In this document: positions 9,481 through 24,800 of the stretch, piece by piece
Layout: each line of letters opens with the position of its first letter
Position numbering within the stretch: position 1 is the stretch's first letter
NCBI GenBank assembly: GCA_027627225.1
Contig: CM051036.1
Coordinates: 42,045,926 to 42,109,925 of the forward strand
Length of the DNA: 64,000 bases
DNA from: Congeria kusceri
Taxonomy: Eukaryota; Mollusca; Bivalvia; Myida; Dreissenidae
Direction of reading: 5' to 3'
Position numbers and translations under genes: made by a program
Notes under the pieces: generated by a model
Seen by the model: only the letters and a program-made list of their open reading frames with translations
Told to the model about the DNA's origin: nothing
Databases searched by the model: none

Positions 9481-12400
9481 GCTTTGTATGAGTATGTACG
9501 CGTTTTGTTATGTCGTATTTGACCATTAATATACACAACTATCGAATCAAAATTTGACAACGCATAAGGGCATATAAAAAAACACAGCTATAGCTGTAAT
9601 AAGCTTACTTACCAAACAATTGCAGACCAAGACGTGTTATTTACTATGCAATATCTACTATGGGACACGCATTTGATTATCTTTTGTAGTCCTTGTTAGA
9701 TACATGTTTTACGAAACGAAAATCATGCACAGACATCATGCATTGTCGTTTTTCTAAGAAATTCTGCAAACCAAAAAGAATACGAACACACTTGTTATTT
9801 TTTCTTCGCTTTATTGACAATCGAAGTGTGTTGTATACTCATAATATTTTGTACGCTAGACATGATCTGTAGCCAAACAGTTTAACTAAAGTGGTGCCAT
9901 AAATCTAATCTACAGTTTAGCACACGAATCAAGTTCTAAATACAAGCTAATTCCAGTTCAGAATCGTAAAATCAGGGACTCTTGGCTCTAAAATCTAAAA
10001 CAAGAGTAATTCACGCCAGGGCTCTCCAATTTAAAGACATCACAAACGTGTCCAGAAATAAGATAAATATGCAAAAACACTCAATTAAGTATGGTAATTA
10101 AAAAGAATGTGTTTCCAAAGCTTATCTGGAGAATATACTTTAATATAATTTAAAAATCAGTGCGAATAAATAGGCAGTTTATACTGAAGAGACACAGTAT
10201 GAGCGACAGGCTTCCATCTCAATTTTGTCAATTTTCCATCACTGAAAAATTGTAAGCATATTGCATCAGCAATTTGTGATTACGTCAAATTGTCATATTG
10301 ATTTTGTATGTTTGTTTTTGTAATTGCTTGTGCTGTATATTTGTTTCACTAAATAAATACTGTTCAAATCGAATAAAATGTGTGTGCTTTACATAATGCT
10401 GGTTATGAACATTTCCTTAAGATATTTAGTGCAATTTTCAGTCCACTTAGATTTATTTAGAGCCCTGTAGAGACTACTGAACTAAAAAGAAAAACAACTA
10501 AAACACTATAGAAATTCCTATAAAAATATCACAAGTGTTACATGTCAATATAAGAAATAAAACAAAATAAATGTGATATTAAAATAGTCATAAAAACATG
10601 AGTTAAGCTGCAACATGACTACCGGTAAGTACAAAATATATGATAACAGTTTACTTTTCAGCTGGATAAATGGAGTTAAAACACATAAATTAACAGAAAA
10701 TACACAAACATAATTTCAATCCATTTACTGTGTTAAGAATTATGGGAAACAACCAAACCAACAGCAATATCCACAATTAATAAAAAAAATACATTCTGTC
10801 TTGCATAAAACATATTGCATAAATGGAATGGATCAATAGACGGCTCCGTACAAGTTGGTTTAGTAACATGAACTATTTATCTGATCTTTAATCATATCAA
10901 TTAATTTTATAATTCACAACATGCAATGTCTAGGGTAGAAATGTAACAAAGGATGTAGTCAGAGGTACCATAGAGGGTTGCTACAACTGCTCGAGTACAA
11001 AATACACAAAACATACAACTGGCAGTCTTAACAAAATAATCAGGTTACATGTACAAAACAATAGTTTTGCATACTAAGCACGTAGCTGCATACATAAATA
11101 TGGACGGACCTATATCAGAGGATCTCTTATCAATAAAACGTCATCTGAATTATGCAGTACATGTAATTATACTTAAATATATTAAACTACTACAGCATAC
11201 ACAGATTGTGGTTGAAAGCATTAAGTAACTCACTGTCAAATTGTCTGTCAGCAATAAAAATTAGCATAAATATTATTCTATATGTAATATTGACCAACTT
11301 GTGACAAAATTATTCTTGCAATAATGTGTAATTATATTGGAACTTCATTACATAAAAGAAATTATAAAAACTGAATAAAGAAACGTCACCTTTTTATTTA
11401 TCACAAAATACTAACAATTAAGCATCACAGCTGGACTACAATAATTCATCTTAAAACATGTTTGCAGTTGGCTATTTATTTTCTAAAAGACTGTGGCTGA
11501 ACATGTTTTTAAGCACAATGTTTTATCTTTAAAATTACTCAAAATGCTAAAACATTTAATGCAATATTGTTACTGTCACAAGCAAGCTATCAATTGTTTT
11601 ATAAATAATAACAATCAAATACTAAGATTTATATTTAAAATGTATAAATAAATAATGAAAAAATGTAAAAAGAAAGAAAACATCACAGATTATTCCACAA
11701 CATGCAACAAAAGAGTATATATAACATTTCACAATTCTTTAGTTCAAGCATACTTACAATTAGGGACATTTCACCACCAATATTTCAGAGTCAAAATAAG
11801 GCAGTTACAACAATGCAGGACAAAACTTCCCTTAACTTTTCAATGGTTTGCAGAAGCCAGTAAATTGCAACTGAATTAACATTCGAAACTGGACGAAATA
11901 GTATTCAAGTGGCATACTGACAATAAAATCCTGTATCTGTCAACGTGTAACAATTAGCCAGAATTTTGAATAATGTATATCACAAAAATATATGAGCAGC
12001 TGTCAGCAGAAAACAGTAAATACTGTTACGGTCTCCAATCCTTCACAATCACATAAAACCAGTTACATGAAGCTTTCCATAACGTTCATACTAAAATTGT
12101 GTAAACATATTTGTCTTTATAATTTTAAATCTATCATTCAGTAACTTCAATTCACTGATGAAACTGATATTATATGACTCTGCCAGAAACCAGTCTAAAA
12201 AATCACAGTTAAAAGTTTACAAGACCTTGGTGCTTAAAGGTTAACAAGGCATCGAGGACAGAAACAGCACAAGCAATGCCCCTGTTATACAACCGAGACA
12301 GTAATACTGGACATTTGCATAATCATTAAAATGCATAAACAAAATATCCATAATATGCTCTCGATCACAATTTGTCTTCTCCATTTAATATTGTAACTAA

Positions 12401-12699
12401 ATTTTATTGAACTATCAAAATAAAATATTCTGTGTTTTTAAAGTACAAAAAGAACAACAACTACAAACACAAACAAATATGTTTTTACAATGACAGTAGC
12501 AAAAAGAAACCATTTGAAAATGATGGTGCATAACATCAACGTGTTCACTTTTCCCATTTCTGACAAATAATAAATAACTCTATAGATACAATCATTCTGT
12601 TGTTTCAAGATACGAGGTACTATAGACATGCACAAGACTGACATATAAACAGCACACTGTCAGGGGATGGTAAATGATGCACATAGGGTGGGGTAAGTG
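9481..12699. other. convergent intergenic region / 3'UTR of the minus-strand gene
   Basis: AT-rich, no coding signal on either strand. A minus-strand AATAAA (TTTATT on the plus strand at 12403-12408) lies about 300 bases past the stop of the coiled-coil gene and is a candidate polyadenylation signal. Others occur further on (e.g. near 11393 and 9810), so the 3'UTR length is open. The two genes are transcribed towards each other. Confidence 0.4.
12403..12408 (-). terminator. candidate polyadenylation signal of the coiled-coil gene
   Basis: AATAAA on the minus strand, about 290 bases downstream of the TAG stop. It is one of several in an AT-rich stretch, so only a candidate. Confidence 0.35.
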
Positions 12700-12807
12700 C
12701 TATCGCCGTGGGCTGGCTACCAATGATTTAGCCTGACCTAGTTGCTGGGTGAGTTCTCGAACCTTGTCCGACCAGTACTCACTGCTCTGCTGTAGCTGTA
12801 TTGATAG
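12700..12807 (-). CDS. coiled-coil gene exon 32 (last coding exon)
   Basis: Acceptor CTGTTTCAG, then 35 codons and TAG. It encodes LSIQLQQSSEYWSDK, RELTQQLGQAKSLV and ends ASPRR. The coiled coil tapers off into a short basic tail. Phase 0 with exon 31. Confidence 0.85.
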   Translation of the reverse strand, partial: LSIQLQQSSEYWSDKVRELTQQLGQAKSLVASPRR

Positions 12808-15800
12808 CTGAAACAGAAAATAATGTTCGGAATTTGTAATTTGATGAATAGTATACAAACTGGTAACAGGAACACATTCAAATCACATTTCTTGACATAC
12901 ATATCATAATTGCAAAGGGGAATATAAGGCACACTTCTTACATCTTTACTATTCTTATGCTATTACTAAACTTTTCAGAAAGACAACCTTGAATGACATT
13001 AAGTAAGTTTTTACTTAGCAGATTAGATCTGTCAAACCAGTGCACAATACATGATTTTCAGTGTTTTTCTTTTATAAATAACTATAAATAATGTTAGCAA
13101 ACAGCTAAATGCCCTAATAATAATGGCATGCCTGTGAATATGGCTAGTGTACGTGTGTGAACCATTTGATTTAACTTGTAAAATAAAAACCTACAAGCTG
13201 TACAACACAAAAGTTATAATAGTAACATTCTCATGCAATAGGACATTACTAAATATATTGAATTCGTCATAAATTTTTTTTTTTTTTTCATGTGTTATTA
13301 TAATTGAGTCATTAAAGTGGTGATCAATGATGGAAACAAAATGCTGATGGTAAGTTACAAATCAACTGTACACACAAACAGATCATTACTTAAAAAAAAA
13401 TGTCCAATCATATCTCAGTCCACCATGAATTATAAATCCATGAACCCTTTTGATTAAACAGCAATGTATTCCTATATCAATTTGTTTTGTTTTATGCCAA
13501 AAACATTTACCCATTGTTAACTTAAAGTGGTAACCTTGTTTAAAGAAAACTTGCACGAAAGTTTTGCCATGTTTTGTGATACTAATCTAACAATGCAGGA
13601 AACCTTCTGCATTAACTGAACTTAACTTAATGTATTTTCTTTATATATGCTTGTTTTAAAAACCTAAAAATACCATCACTTGAGTGACAAGATACCAGAA
13701 CTCAAGATTAGGCTTCAAATCTAATAGAACTGGATGCCTAATTAATTTATGTGCTATTGTTTTAATGGGATATGTAAAAGCAATATTTCACATCTAAAAA
13801 GCATTTGTGTGAGCCAGAAATTAATAGTTGAAAATAAAGCAAATTAACATGGTTAAAACAAGCAAAAACTTTAAAGAATTAAATAAAACAAAATAATTAC
13901 AGTGGACAACATACTTGTCGCAGACTAGAGCTGTGAAGAGTCAAAAACAGTGTTCAAAATTAAATGCAAAATATGAACAAATGAATTTCAGCTCTGATTT
14001 TGCAATATCAAATTCTGTCTTAATGAGACATTTATGGCATAGAAAAATATAATAAATGACTTTGCAAATGATATTAAGCAAATTTTATTGAACACAACAT
14101 ACAATGAAGTATATTTATATAAGAAATACTTGGAACATTAGTTAATATTTACATGTATACCTAAGACTAACTATGAACTATGTTTTAATTATATCAAACT
14201 CAGTGTCATTAAACAAAGTAGCAAACTCGAAAATGTGTCAAGTATTTTCAAGACCTTCACTGTGAGTGTGATGGGGAAAGAATACTGAAGCAAAGTATGT
14301 AGTTCACATGTACTAAAACCGCAGAACAGCCTGTGGACACGGGGTAAAGCAAATTACTCATTGGAATAATGTCTGCCACAAAGTTATAATATTCAGTTCT
14401 GTTTTCTCAATATTCTAAAATTTTAAAATTTAAGAACTTTTGTATTATTTCTCAGGCACTATCCAAGTGTTTATTTTTTCTAATGTCCGGCATACTACAA
14501 TTATATGATTCACCCTGTTCGAAAGGCATTAAATCCATTTAATTATGAGAAGTGTCTTCCACAAACCCGCTTGCACAAGTGCAATATTGAAACAATGGTG
14601 CATGAAATCAATGGACATACTCTACCATACTTAAAACATGATGCTTGTTTTGATAGTTACTAAACTTATAGTTTTCCACATGCAATTTCAATTGAACCAT
14701 TTCCTACTCAGAAGTCATCAAAAAGTCAGCAAGTCTTTAATGTATGAATGAATTATTGTGGGAATCTGATATTCAGGTAATATATTCTTGTAAATTTGAT
14801 GCGATAGCTTAGAAAACATCTGATTTATTTTTTCAACATTATTTATTTCATCATGTCCACAAACTGTTGAACAGCTGTCATTCACAAGTTCATCACATTA
14901 AGATCTACCTGTGTATTTAACACAATTATTAACAACCTTACTAGGTCAGTTATTATGAAGTCATGAAATTGCAACTACAGCAAAACTGTAATATTTTGCC
15001 TTGGAAATAAATTTAGCTAGAAAACTATAAACTATACTGGTTAACTCAAAAAAACTTATTTACAAAATACTGAAACTATTTCTTTACATGATGTTCATAA
15101 ATTGTCAAAACAAAAATTCCCTAAACCAAATAATTTTAAAATCCTTATTTATCTGTACAGAAAAATAAAATGCTAATAAAGCACTATCTAGGACCAACAA
15201 TTACATATTCCAGATCCTATGTTAATTTAGATGTGTTCACATGAAAGTTTTCATATAATTTGTGTAAAAAGTGTACTTAAAAGGATTTCAAGACGGTATG
15301 TCATAAATATTTACAGGTAAATGAAATAAGACATTTTCCTTTTTTTTTTACATTGACAAGAACCGTCGACAACTTCAATATTGAAAATGTACATCTCACT
15401 ATACAACTAGTTTACTCTGATTAATACTTAAAACTCCCTATACGGCCAAAGCCCCTTAAAAATAAACTCGGATCCCTCACCTCTCCAACTCGCTGGATCC
15501 AATAGTTCTTGTCCATGGAGTTAGGATCGGACACTCCGTTCTCCTCCATCACCTTCTTGTAAGCAGCCCTCGTCTGTAACCATAGCAACACAATCAGTCA
15601 GATTAGAACAGTATCTCCTTGGAATCCACGTTACCTGTATTAGGACTACATACATACAGTAAAATAGTGGTTCAATAGTTTTATTTACAGATTGTGCAAT
15701 TCAATCGTTTTACCTACTGATTGCCAAGTAAGCAAAATAAAGTCAGCAATTAGTAATCAACTTGGGATAAAGGTATTGACCATGTCTTTATGTTTTCTTT

Positions 15801-18800
15801 GTCATGACAAATTATTAAAGTTTCCGTTCACATTTTACAAAATTGTATGAATTTAATAATTTTCAAACTATGAACAAAAGAATGATTTAATCAAACAACA
15901 AACAGTCAACTGCAGAACACAACTTTTGATTAATACAATACCTTCACATGTATAACCTGTCCGATTAAGAATCATACCCAGTTAGTATCTTGGGATCTAA
16001 GGTTATATCCTACACTATATTTTATACTTTTCAATGCACATGTACAGCAAATAATAAATTCATCAGGGTATTGTTTTATAATAGATAAAAAGTGAGTTAT
16101 CTTAAATTTTGCTTTACAAGGGATATTTCTTAAAACTTCAGACAATTTTCACATTATATTCATACACCATAGCTTTTATGAAAGTAGCAAAAATGTAATT
16201 TAAGTAAAATTGAGGCGTGTCGTGGGAAATCCGGGCATAATGCATAGGCGTAAAGTGTTGGCGTAAAGTGTTGTCCCGGATTAGCCTGCGCAGTCTGCAG
16301 ATTGCACAGGCTGATCCAAGATGACACTTTACGCAAATGCATTAAGCCGGTTTTCCCACTACACGCCTCAATTATTCTATGTTTGTTCTTGTGCAGAAAT
16401 ATTATGAGGACTAGTAACCACATGTGCTAGCCAGAACTAATAATGATCCACAATTACACTCAATTATTTTGTCACAAATATCATGACCCACATAATTGCA
16501 GTTTTTAATTTGTACACAAATTATATTATGGTTTGCACTTCTAGTCTACCATTAAGCTCATCTAATGTTAGAATCTAAATGCCTGCTAAAAGCCTACTAA
16601 ACTTATTTAAACCATAAACTATGACATACATTATTATACAATATTCAAAGACATACATATCAGATAAAGTTGGAGACTTGGTCAGTAAGAGAAAAGAGAT
16701 AACCATGAGCCCAGGAGACCTAACCATTACCTTCTCATTGTCTAGGACAGATCTTGAGTCCCTCTGAAAGTCATGCACACACCACTATATGAGAACATCC
16801 ACTACCAGCCACAGTCGCAGTGAGAAACATGGCTACAGAGGTTATGTGCCGAGGAGAAATGGGTATGTTCACGTACACGTACAATCAACCGACCAGCTAA
16901 AATGCACCCTTTATAATAATTATCATAATAAAAATGTAAATTGCCTGAATTTCTTTTGTTTAGTTGTGTTTTTGTTGTTTTTATAGGCATTTTTTAACTT
17001 AGAAGTTTTCTCATAATATTGCATACATGTGAAAATTATCCAGGTACAAAGAAAATAAAATTCCAACATGAATAACAAAATACTATCAGATTAAAAAGGT
17101 GCATTTTTACTGAACACAGATGTTGAATGATGACCATAAATCTAACATGATCCATTAATGTGCGAGCCCAACGTTAGTTATAAAGATTATGGAGATACAA
17201 AAACAGAAATAAATTGCCATAAAGCAACCCAGTCGATGCATGTCTGCACTTTCCAGCTCTAGTGTGAAGTAAATACAGATATGGATACAGGGTGCAAAGA
17301 AATGTTACACGTATGATGCAGTTATGTTCCTCGTGTACCATAACATATCGCACTTTGCGGTACATACCCCATGCTCACCCTAATAAAATACATGAGGAGA
17401 ATTCACTCTTCATTTGTGATTTCTGATAGGCTGACATGAATTGCATAACCATTAGTTATAGCATTAGCATTTTAAAATTTCAATCTGCCTATTCAGAATA
17501 GCAGTGCAATGCACTAAAATATTGCTTTTAACTTTAATGTGTCAAAGAAATCTTGACATTGGCAGGTGTTATCAGACACATTACTGGAAAAATACTACAA
17601 AACACAAAGCAGGAATTTGCAAGATATCACTCAAAGCCATGCATTAATGCATTTCTGGATAATATATCAATAACGAAAGCAAAGGATGACAATCATTTAA
17701 CAGGGATGTGTTTTCAGAAACATCTGAGGAGGAAACTTCATTATCCCGCCAAAGAGTTAAGCACTATTCGTATGTAAACTTAGTCATATGAAGCACATAA
17801 ATTCAGCTGAAGTGAGGATAAAATCACAACCCTGCAAAAAATCATTCAGTCAGGAACCCAGAGATACTAACAGACCTTTCTGGGTTGTTGAGCTGTGCTC
17901 GATCAGTAACAATTTATGGATAATGTACCAATAACAAACACAAAGGAGGAATCCTTAAAAATAAACCAGCTGGGATGCAAGAGGATATTTACTGCCCTTT
18001 CCAGGTCCTTTAGCTGTGCTCAGTCAGAAATGAATTTAGGAAAATGTATCATTACCAAACACAAAGGATGCCTTAATCCTTACAAATACACCATTCTCTA
18101 ACCCCGGGTGATACTTGTAGCTCGCTCTGGGTCCTTGAGCAGGGAGATCAGTAATGAATTAAGGATATCAATACCTAACACAAGGATGACTTTATCCTCA
18201 GAAATAAGCGAGCCACAAAGCTGAGGGATACTTACAGCCCGTTCTGGGTCCTTGAGGGGAGAGCTGTGCTCAATGAGGAGGTGTTTCTTGGCCTCCAGCT
18301 GGGTCTTGAGGCTGTTGATGGTCTGCTCTTTGCTCTCAATCTGCAGCTCCAGGGTCTGCCGCGTCCCAATCTCACGCTCCAGGTCACTGCGCATGCGCTG
18401 GTTGTCTTTTTGAAGGGAATTCAGCTGCAAAAGTAGCAACAAAATGTCAATGTCTGTGTCTTTTTGAAGGGAACTCAGCTACTGTAATGACTATTATGTA
18501 AAGAAATAATTCAGAAAATGTATTTTGTGGTAGATTTCTGAACAATACATAGAGTTTTCACACTGCTTAATTAACTTTTGTGCCCAATGCCTTGGTGTGG
18601 TGCTGAACTGATCCACCATTAACAGTACCTGTGAGTTGAGCTGCTGTATATTGTCACATTACCTGTGAGTTGAGCTGCTGTATATTGTCACAGTACCTTT
18701 GAGTTGAGCTGCTGTATATTGTCACAGTACCTGTGAGTTGAGCTGCTGTATATTGTCACAGTACCTGTGAGTTGAGCTGCTGTATATTGTCACAGTACAT

Positions 18801-21800
18801 GTGAGTTTTTAGCTGCTGTATATTGTCACAGTACCTGTTAGTTGAGCTGCGGTATATTGTCACAGTACCTGTTCTGTTGAGCTGCTTTATATTGTCACAG
18901 TACCTGTGAGTTGAGCTGCTGTATATTGTCACAGTACCTGTGAGTTGAGCTGCTGTATATTGTCACAGTACATGTGAGTTGAGCTGATGTATATTATCAC
19001 AGTACCTGTGAGTTGAGCTGCTGTATATTGTCACAGTACCTGTGAGTTGAGCTGCTGTATATTGTCACAGTACCTGTGAGTTGAGCTGCTGTATACTGTC
19101 ACAGTACCTGTGAGTTGAGCTGCTGTATATTGTCACAGTACCTTTGAGTTGAGCTGCTGTATATTGTCACAGTACATGTGAGTTGAGCTGCTGTATATTG
19201 TCACAGTACCTGTGAGTTGAGCTGCTGTATATTGTCACAGTACCTGTGAGTTGAGCTGCTGTATATTGTCACAGTACCTGTGAGTTGAGCTGCTGTATAT
19301 TGTCACAGTACCTGTGAGTTGAGCTGCTGTATACTGTCCCAGTACCTGTGAGTTGAGCTGCTGTATATTGTCCCAGTACCTGTGAGTTGAGCTGCTGTAT
19401 ATTGTCACAGTACCTGTGAGTTGAGCTGCTGTATATTGTCCCAGTACCTGCGAGTTGAGCTGCTGTATATTGTCACAGTACATGCGAGTTGAGCTGATGT
19501 ATATTGTCACAGTACCTGCGAGTTGAGCTGCTGTATATTGTCACAGTACATGTGAGTTGAGCTGCTGTATATTGTCACAGTACCTGTGAGTTGAGCTGCT
19601 GTATATTGTCACAGTACCTTTGAGTTGAGCTGCTGTATATTGTCACAGTACCTTTGAGTTGAGCTGCTGTATATTGTCACAGTACATGTGAGTTGAGCTG
19701 CTGTATATTGTCACAGTACCTGTGAGTTGAGCTGCTGTATATTGTCACAGTACCTGTGAGTTGAGCTGCTGTATATTGTCACAGTACCTGTGAGTTGAGC
19801 TGCTGTATATTGTCACTGTACCTGTGAGTTGAGCTGCTGTATATTGTCAATATTGAGCTTGAGACGATTGTGCAGGTCCTCGATAGTCGCCATCTTGCTG
19901 GACATTTCCTGGTCCTGCTCCATTCTGCAAGCAACAGTTATACTATATTATTAAACGTATCATCTTATTATGAAATTAATTCTATTCTTTAAGATACTGT
20001 ACTTAATAGCTAAACTGACAACAGAATTTTTTTTCTTCAACGTTAAACAACTTCAGCCATAATCTTCTGAATCTAAAATAGTACAAATACAAATACAATG
20101 TAGAAGCTCAGATAAAACAGCCAATTTCATTGGTCAATGTCACAGCCAATTTCATTGGTCAATGTCACAGCCAATTTCATTGGTCAATGTTCTGAGTTTT
20201 GACAAAGAGATTGATGAGAACTTTCATACTGATGTTATCAGGCATAAATAGCTTCATTTTAACAACGTGCAAGCGGATGAACATACTCGTGTTCCTCTAG
20301 GCGTGACCTCAGCTGGTTGAGGAGCACCTGCTGGTGAGAGCTGTGGTTCTGCAGGGCCTTGAACCTCTCTGCCTCGTTACGCCGCTCGTCTAGCTCAATC
20401 TTCAGCTTGTTGTTCTGCTTCTGGTACTTGTTGATCTGGTCCAGCATTTGTCTGAAATCACAAGGCATAAGATCAGTTTATTGTGATCTAGACCAGCATT
20501 TGTCTGAAGTAACAAGGCATATTAACAGTTTGTTTTTTCATAAGCTGATTTCTGTGAATAGCTGTGAATACTACAAATTATGTTTAAAAACAAGGTTCTG
20601 TGTTTGATAAACACACATGCCCCCGGTTGCTGCTGGATAGCCCATTTCTTAGTCCAAATTAGGTCAAGGTCAAAGTGATGTTGGGTGATATGGGTGGATT
20701 GGGAATGGTCATAAGCAACAACTGTGTAAATATCCAAGTGTTTTAGCAAGGGGTGTTGGTGCTAGATGAAACGGTAACATCTAGTTAACCAAGAAACAGC
20801 CCATTTGAATTATTGTAAGTGCAAAATAGGTCAAGTTCAAGGTCAAAGTGGATAGGGAATGGTCATAAGCAAGAACTGTGTAAGTATCCAAGTGTTGTAG
20901 TAAGCGGTGTTGGTGCTAGACAAAATGGTGAAATCTACTTAACCTTGTCACGGATGGAAGGAGGGACAGGACAATCACTATATGCCTCCCGCATCAAGAT
21001 GCCGGAGGCATAAAAAGAGCCAATTGCTCAGGAATCATGTCAATAGCTGTTGCCTCCCAGAAAGTATGTTTGAAATAAGGTGTCATGTTTGATGTAATGT
21101 TCCCGTAGTTTATTTATGTCAATAACCGGTATTGCCATGCACAGAAAGTACTTTGTGTCTCTCATGAATAATCCAATTAATGTACCCTGTGCTGGGACGG
21201 AACCTCAGGTTGTAAGACTTGTACCAAATACCTGTCTTGTGATGCCACTATTAAATAAATAATTTCACATGAAACATTCAATTTAATAAAGTCATTTTAA
21301 AACACTGTTGCCAGCTTATTGATGGCAGCATTTATATTTGTTGTTGAGGCTAACACTTCTCATTTTGTATCTGCTATAAATTCTTGCCTTCAACAACAGC
21401 ATCCTGCATATCTATATAAGAACTGGACCACAGTAACACTTCACTTTTTAGACAGCTGATTACTAAACGGATGTCAACACTTTGGTAAGGTAAAACATGT
21501 ACTTCTACTTACTCCTTCTCTGCAGTGAGTTGCATGATGGCCTTGCTCTGTTCTCGGATCTTGTTGCCAAGCTTCTCATTGGCATGCCTGAAATAAAGGT
21601 GCAAGTGTAAGTCACATGGCTGAGGGCAAGTGTAAGTCACATGGCTGAGGTGCAAGTGTAAGTCACATGGCTGAGGTGCAAGTCTAAGTCACATGGCTGA
21701 CAGGTTGTTGCATAACAGTTATAAGCATATGAAATTTGTGCAACATGTTATATTTTTATATATTTAATCAAATTTAAAATTGCTGAAATATTATACACAT

Positions 21801-24800
21801 CATTTTGATACTGACATAGACTCTATCATATATATCTCAAAACGAATCAATTTGCACAATACCAAACTTCTCAATAAAATCAATAATTTCACATTTTTGA
21901 AATATAACACTAGACAATTCAACACAAGAATAATACTGGCACAGACTCATTACATTTGTCAATGCATTAAAGAAAGTACATGTATGGCTCTACATAAGAG
22001 AGTTGTGCGCTCCTGGCATTTTTAAAACAATACATACTACATTCTTTTAAGTATTATTAACACTGAAACAGGCTCATTATACCTCTCAAAACAAGTAATA
22101 AATAAAGGCTCTCCACTTGGAACATCACTCAATACAATTAACAAAGCAAGACCCCACATGCTAGAGTCCACCCTACTGCAGCTACGGGCATTTTTGGGAA
22201 CAATGAACACTACACACTTCTGAATATAAATAAGACTGAAAGAGACTCTTTTAATATCTCTCAAAACAATTAACGAAGCAAGAATCCAAACAAGAGAGTC
22301 GCGCCCTACTTCTGTTCCTGGACCCAGGTGTTGACATTCTGCACGACCAGCTCGCTCTCCTTGTGCAACCGGTCCCCGTTGGTGCGCGACTCCTCCAGTG
22401 CCATTCGCAGACCCTTGATTTCCTCGTTGGCACTGTGGTAGTTCTGTCGCATCAGGTCCAGCTCGTTCAGAATCTTCTCAGACTGCAATAGTATAAGTTA
22501 CGTAATTGAGGAATAAAAAATATCATCCACTAACAACTGAAATTGGTAATCATTCGGTTTCAGGAAAACTTAATCTTCTCACAAATAACATTTCTGCTCA
22601 AAGTCAATACACATTTCCTAAATATTGTGTACATTGGAGAATTAAAACGTTGAAATGAAAATACCATACAGATTTGAAAATCTTGCGTTAAAAAGTCTAT
22701 ATTTATGTAATTGTACCATATACTGTACAAATTAGCAAAAAAATTATTACCGGTAAATATCTGAACAAATTTTGAGTTATGCAGAACATGCTAAAAATTA
22801 AGGATGGCAACAAATACCAAAATTGATATTCGAATATTCGATTGATAAAGTATTTGAAAATTCAATCATCAGATGCAGTAATTATTATTATGGTAATGTT
22901 AAAAAGACTTAATTGTGCCATGTGTAGTTACTACAAACGTACGGCTAGAAAACAAATTAGCAAAAAAACTATTACCGGTAAATATCTGAACAAATTTTGA
23001 GTTATGCAGAACATGCTAAAAATTAAGGATGGCAACAAATACCAAAATTGATATTCGAATATTCGATTGATAAAGTATTTGAAAATTCAATCATCAGATG
23101 CAGTAATTATTATTATGGTAATGTAAAAAAAGACTTAATTGTGCCATGTGTAGTTACTACAAACGTAAGGCTAGAAAACAGTGGCCAATACACGGACAAA
23201 GCGCTACATATTAAAACATGCTTTGTATATCATTTGAGAAAGACTTAGCCTCGATTAATCTCATGCTTTGTTGACAATTATACTGCCTGTTCCCACGACT
23301 TTCAAGCATGTGTTCAGAGTACCGCAAACCATTGAATATACCTAGGGACGCGATGCGTCATTTCAGACCACATGTACACAGTAACACCAATTAGCGTCCA
23401 CAAGACATCTAATCTCCTACTGCTGATAAAGAGGCAATGGTCCACATAATGGGATTAACATGCAGTAACAACAAACTGTCATCTCCTTAACAATAGGGTT
23501 CTAGGTCGACTTGGACACCGAACCTGCATACTAGAGAAGTTTAGGCGACATGAATGCTTGATATTTAGAGGTTAACATTGACATATACTGTATTTTGTAT
23601 TCTATTTAAATTTAATTTATCGGACATGTAAGTATTCCTAAAACATATTCAAATAATTTTCATTATTTGAATATTCTAATATTCGTTGCCATACTTAAAA
23701 TAAATCAAGAACCTGCAGTCATCTTTCAAGAAAGAACTTGTTTAAATCAGGAGCACATTCCACCCTTCTTTCACAAACATCACCTAACATATGATTAACC
23801 AATTCACACACGACCCACCTCGTTGCATCGCAGCTTGTATTTCTCCTGGAGAGAGGCCAACTCCACCTTGACGACGACTAACTCCTCCTCCTTAGCGGAG
23901 AGCTCCTGCAGACTCTGCCGGTTCCTGTCCTGGGACTGGATGGCTTCCTGCTGCAGGTCGTTGTACTTCATCTCGAAGGACTGGAGCTCCTGCTCGGAGG
24001 CACGCGTGTGGTCCTGTAGTTTCTTCAACTCGTTCTTCAGCTGCCGGGTCTTCTGCTCGTACTGGGAAAGCTGTTTGAGTAAATGTAATAAATAAGATGC
24101 TGTAAGGTGAAAGATGCACAATATGAATGTTGTTGAGTGTGACCTCTTGACTGATCATCAGTGACAATTAACAATATATACTGAAGTAATTATTAGGTGA
24201 CATGACTACTGGTGATATATGAAACAGATTTATGTTATCAGTCTGACAATATTTATAACATTATTTGAATTCTTTCATTCGAAATCATAGCATGCTGAAT
24301 CAAGAAATGTTGTTTCTGAAGACGACAACGGAAGTGACTCACATCATCAGCCATGGCCTCATTTTGCTGCTGCACGCGGGACATCTCGTTACGGAGCATG
24401 GCCACCTGCTGGCTCTTGTCTCCCAGCTGCTCCATGGACTCCTTGTGGTTGCCCTGCACCGTGGTCATTTGCACCTGGAGAGGCAAACATCATGGAGCTC
24501 TTTAAAGGGAACGCGGAGGAGAGCTGGGCAGGTTCTTCGAGGTTTTTCGATAATTTATTTCTTATCATTAATTTAACCCATCATTTTTATAATTTTGAAT
24601 CTTTCCAATTACATTTTATAAACATGACCCAGTCAATTATTATAGTCTTTTTGGAAATCTATAATCAATGTCAACCGACATTCAATGCTCCTTTGCTGAT
24701 CATACCATAGAGACAGAAGGTGGGAGGACCAAGAAAGGGTCGGGTGCAGTCCCCTTCTATTTTACTCCGACTATTCCCCTACCTTGAGGTCGTGTAGCCG

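Noticed and set aside
19235..19510. 91-codon minus-strand frame with repeating DNIQQLNSQ peptides
   Set aside because: It is the 34-bp array read through; it exists only because some units carry TCCCAG instead of TCACAG, which removes the stop.
18624..19855. CRISPR-like regular repeat
   Set aside because: Units are directly adjacent without spacers and derive from an exon end; the genome is eukaryotic.
23823..24095. Plus-strand frame of 90 codons
   Set aside because: Antisense shadow of exon 25 of the coiled-coil gene; the same applies to plus frames at 42123-42408, 24265 and 25285.
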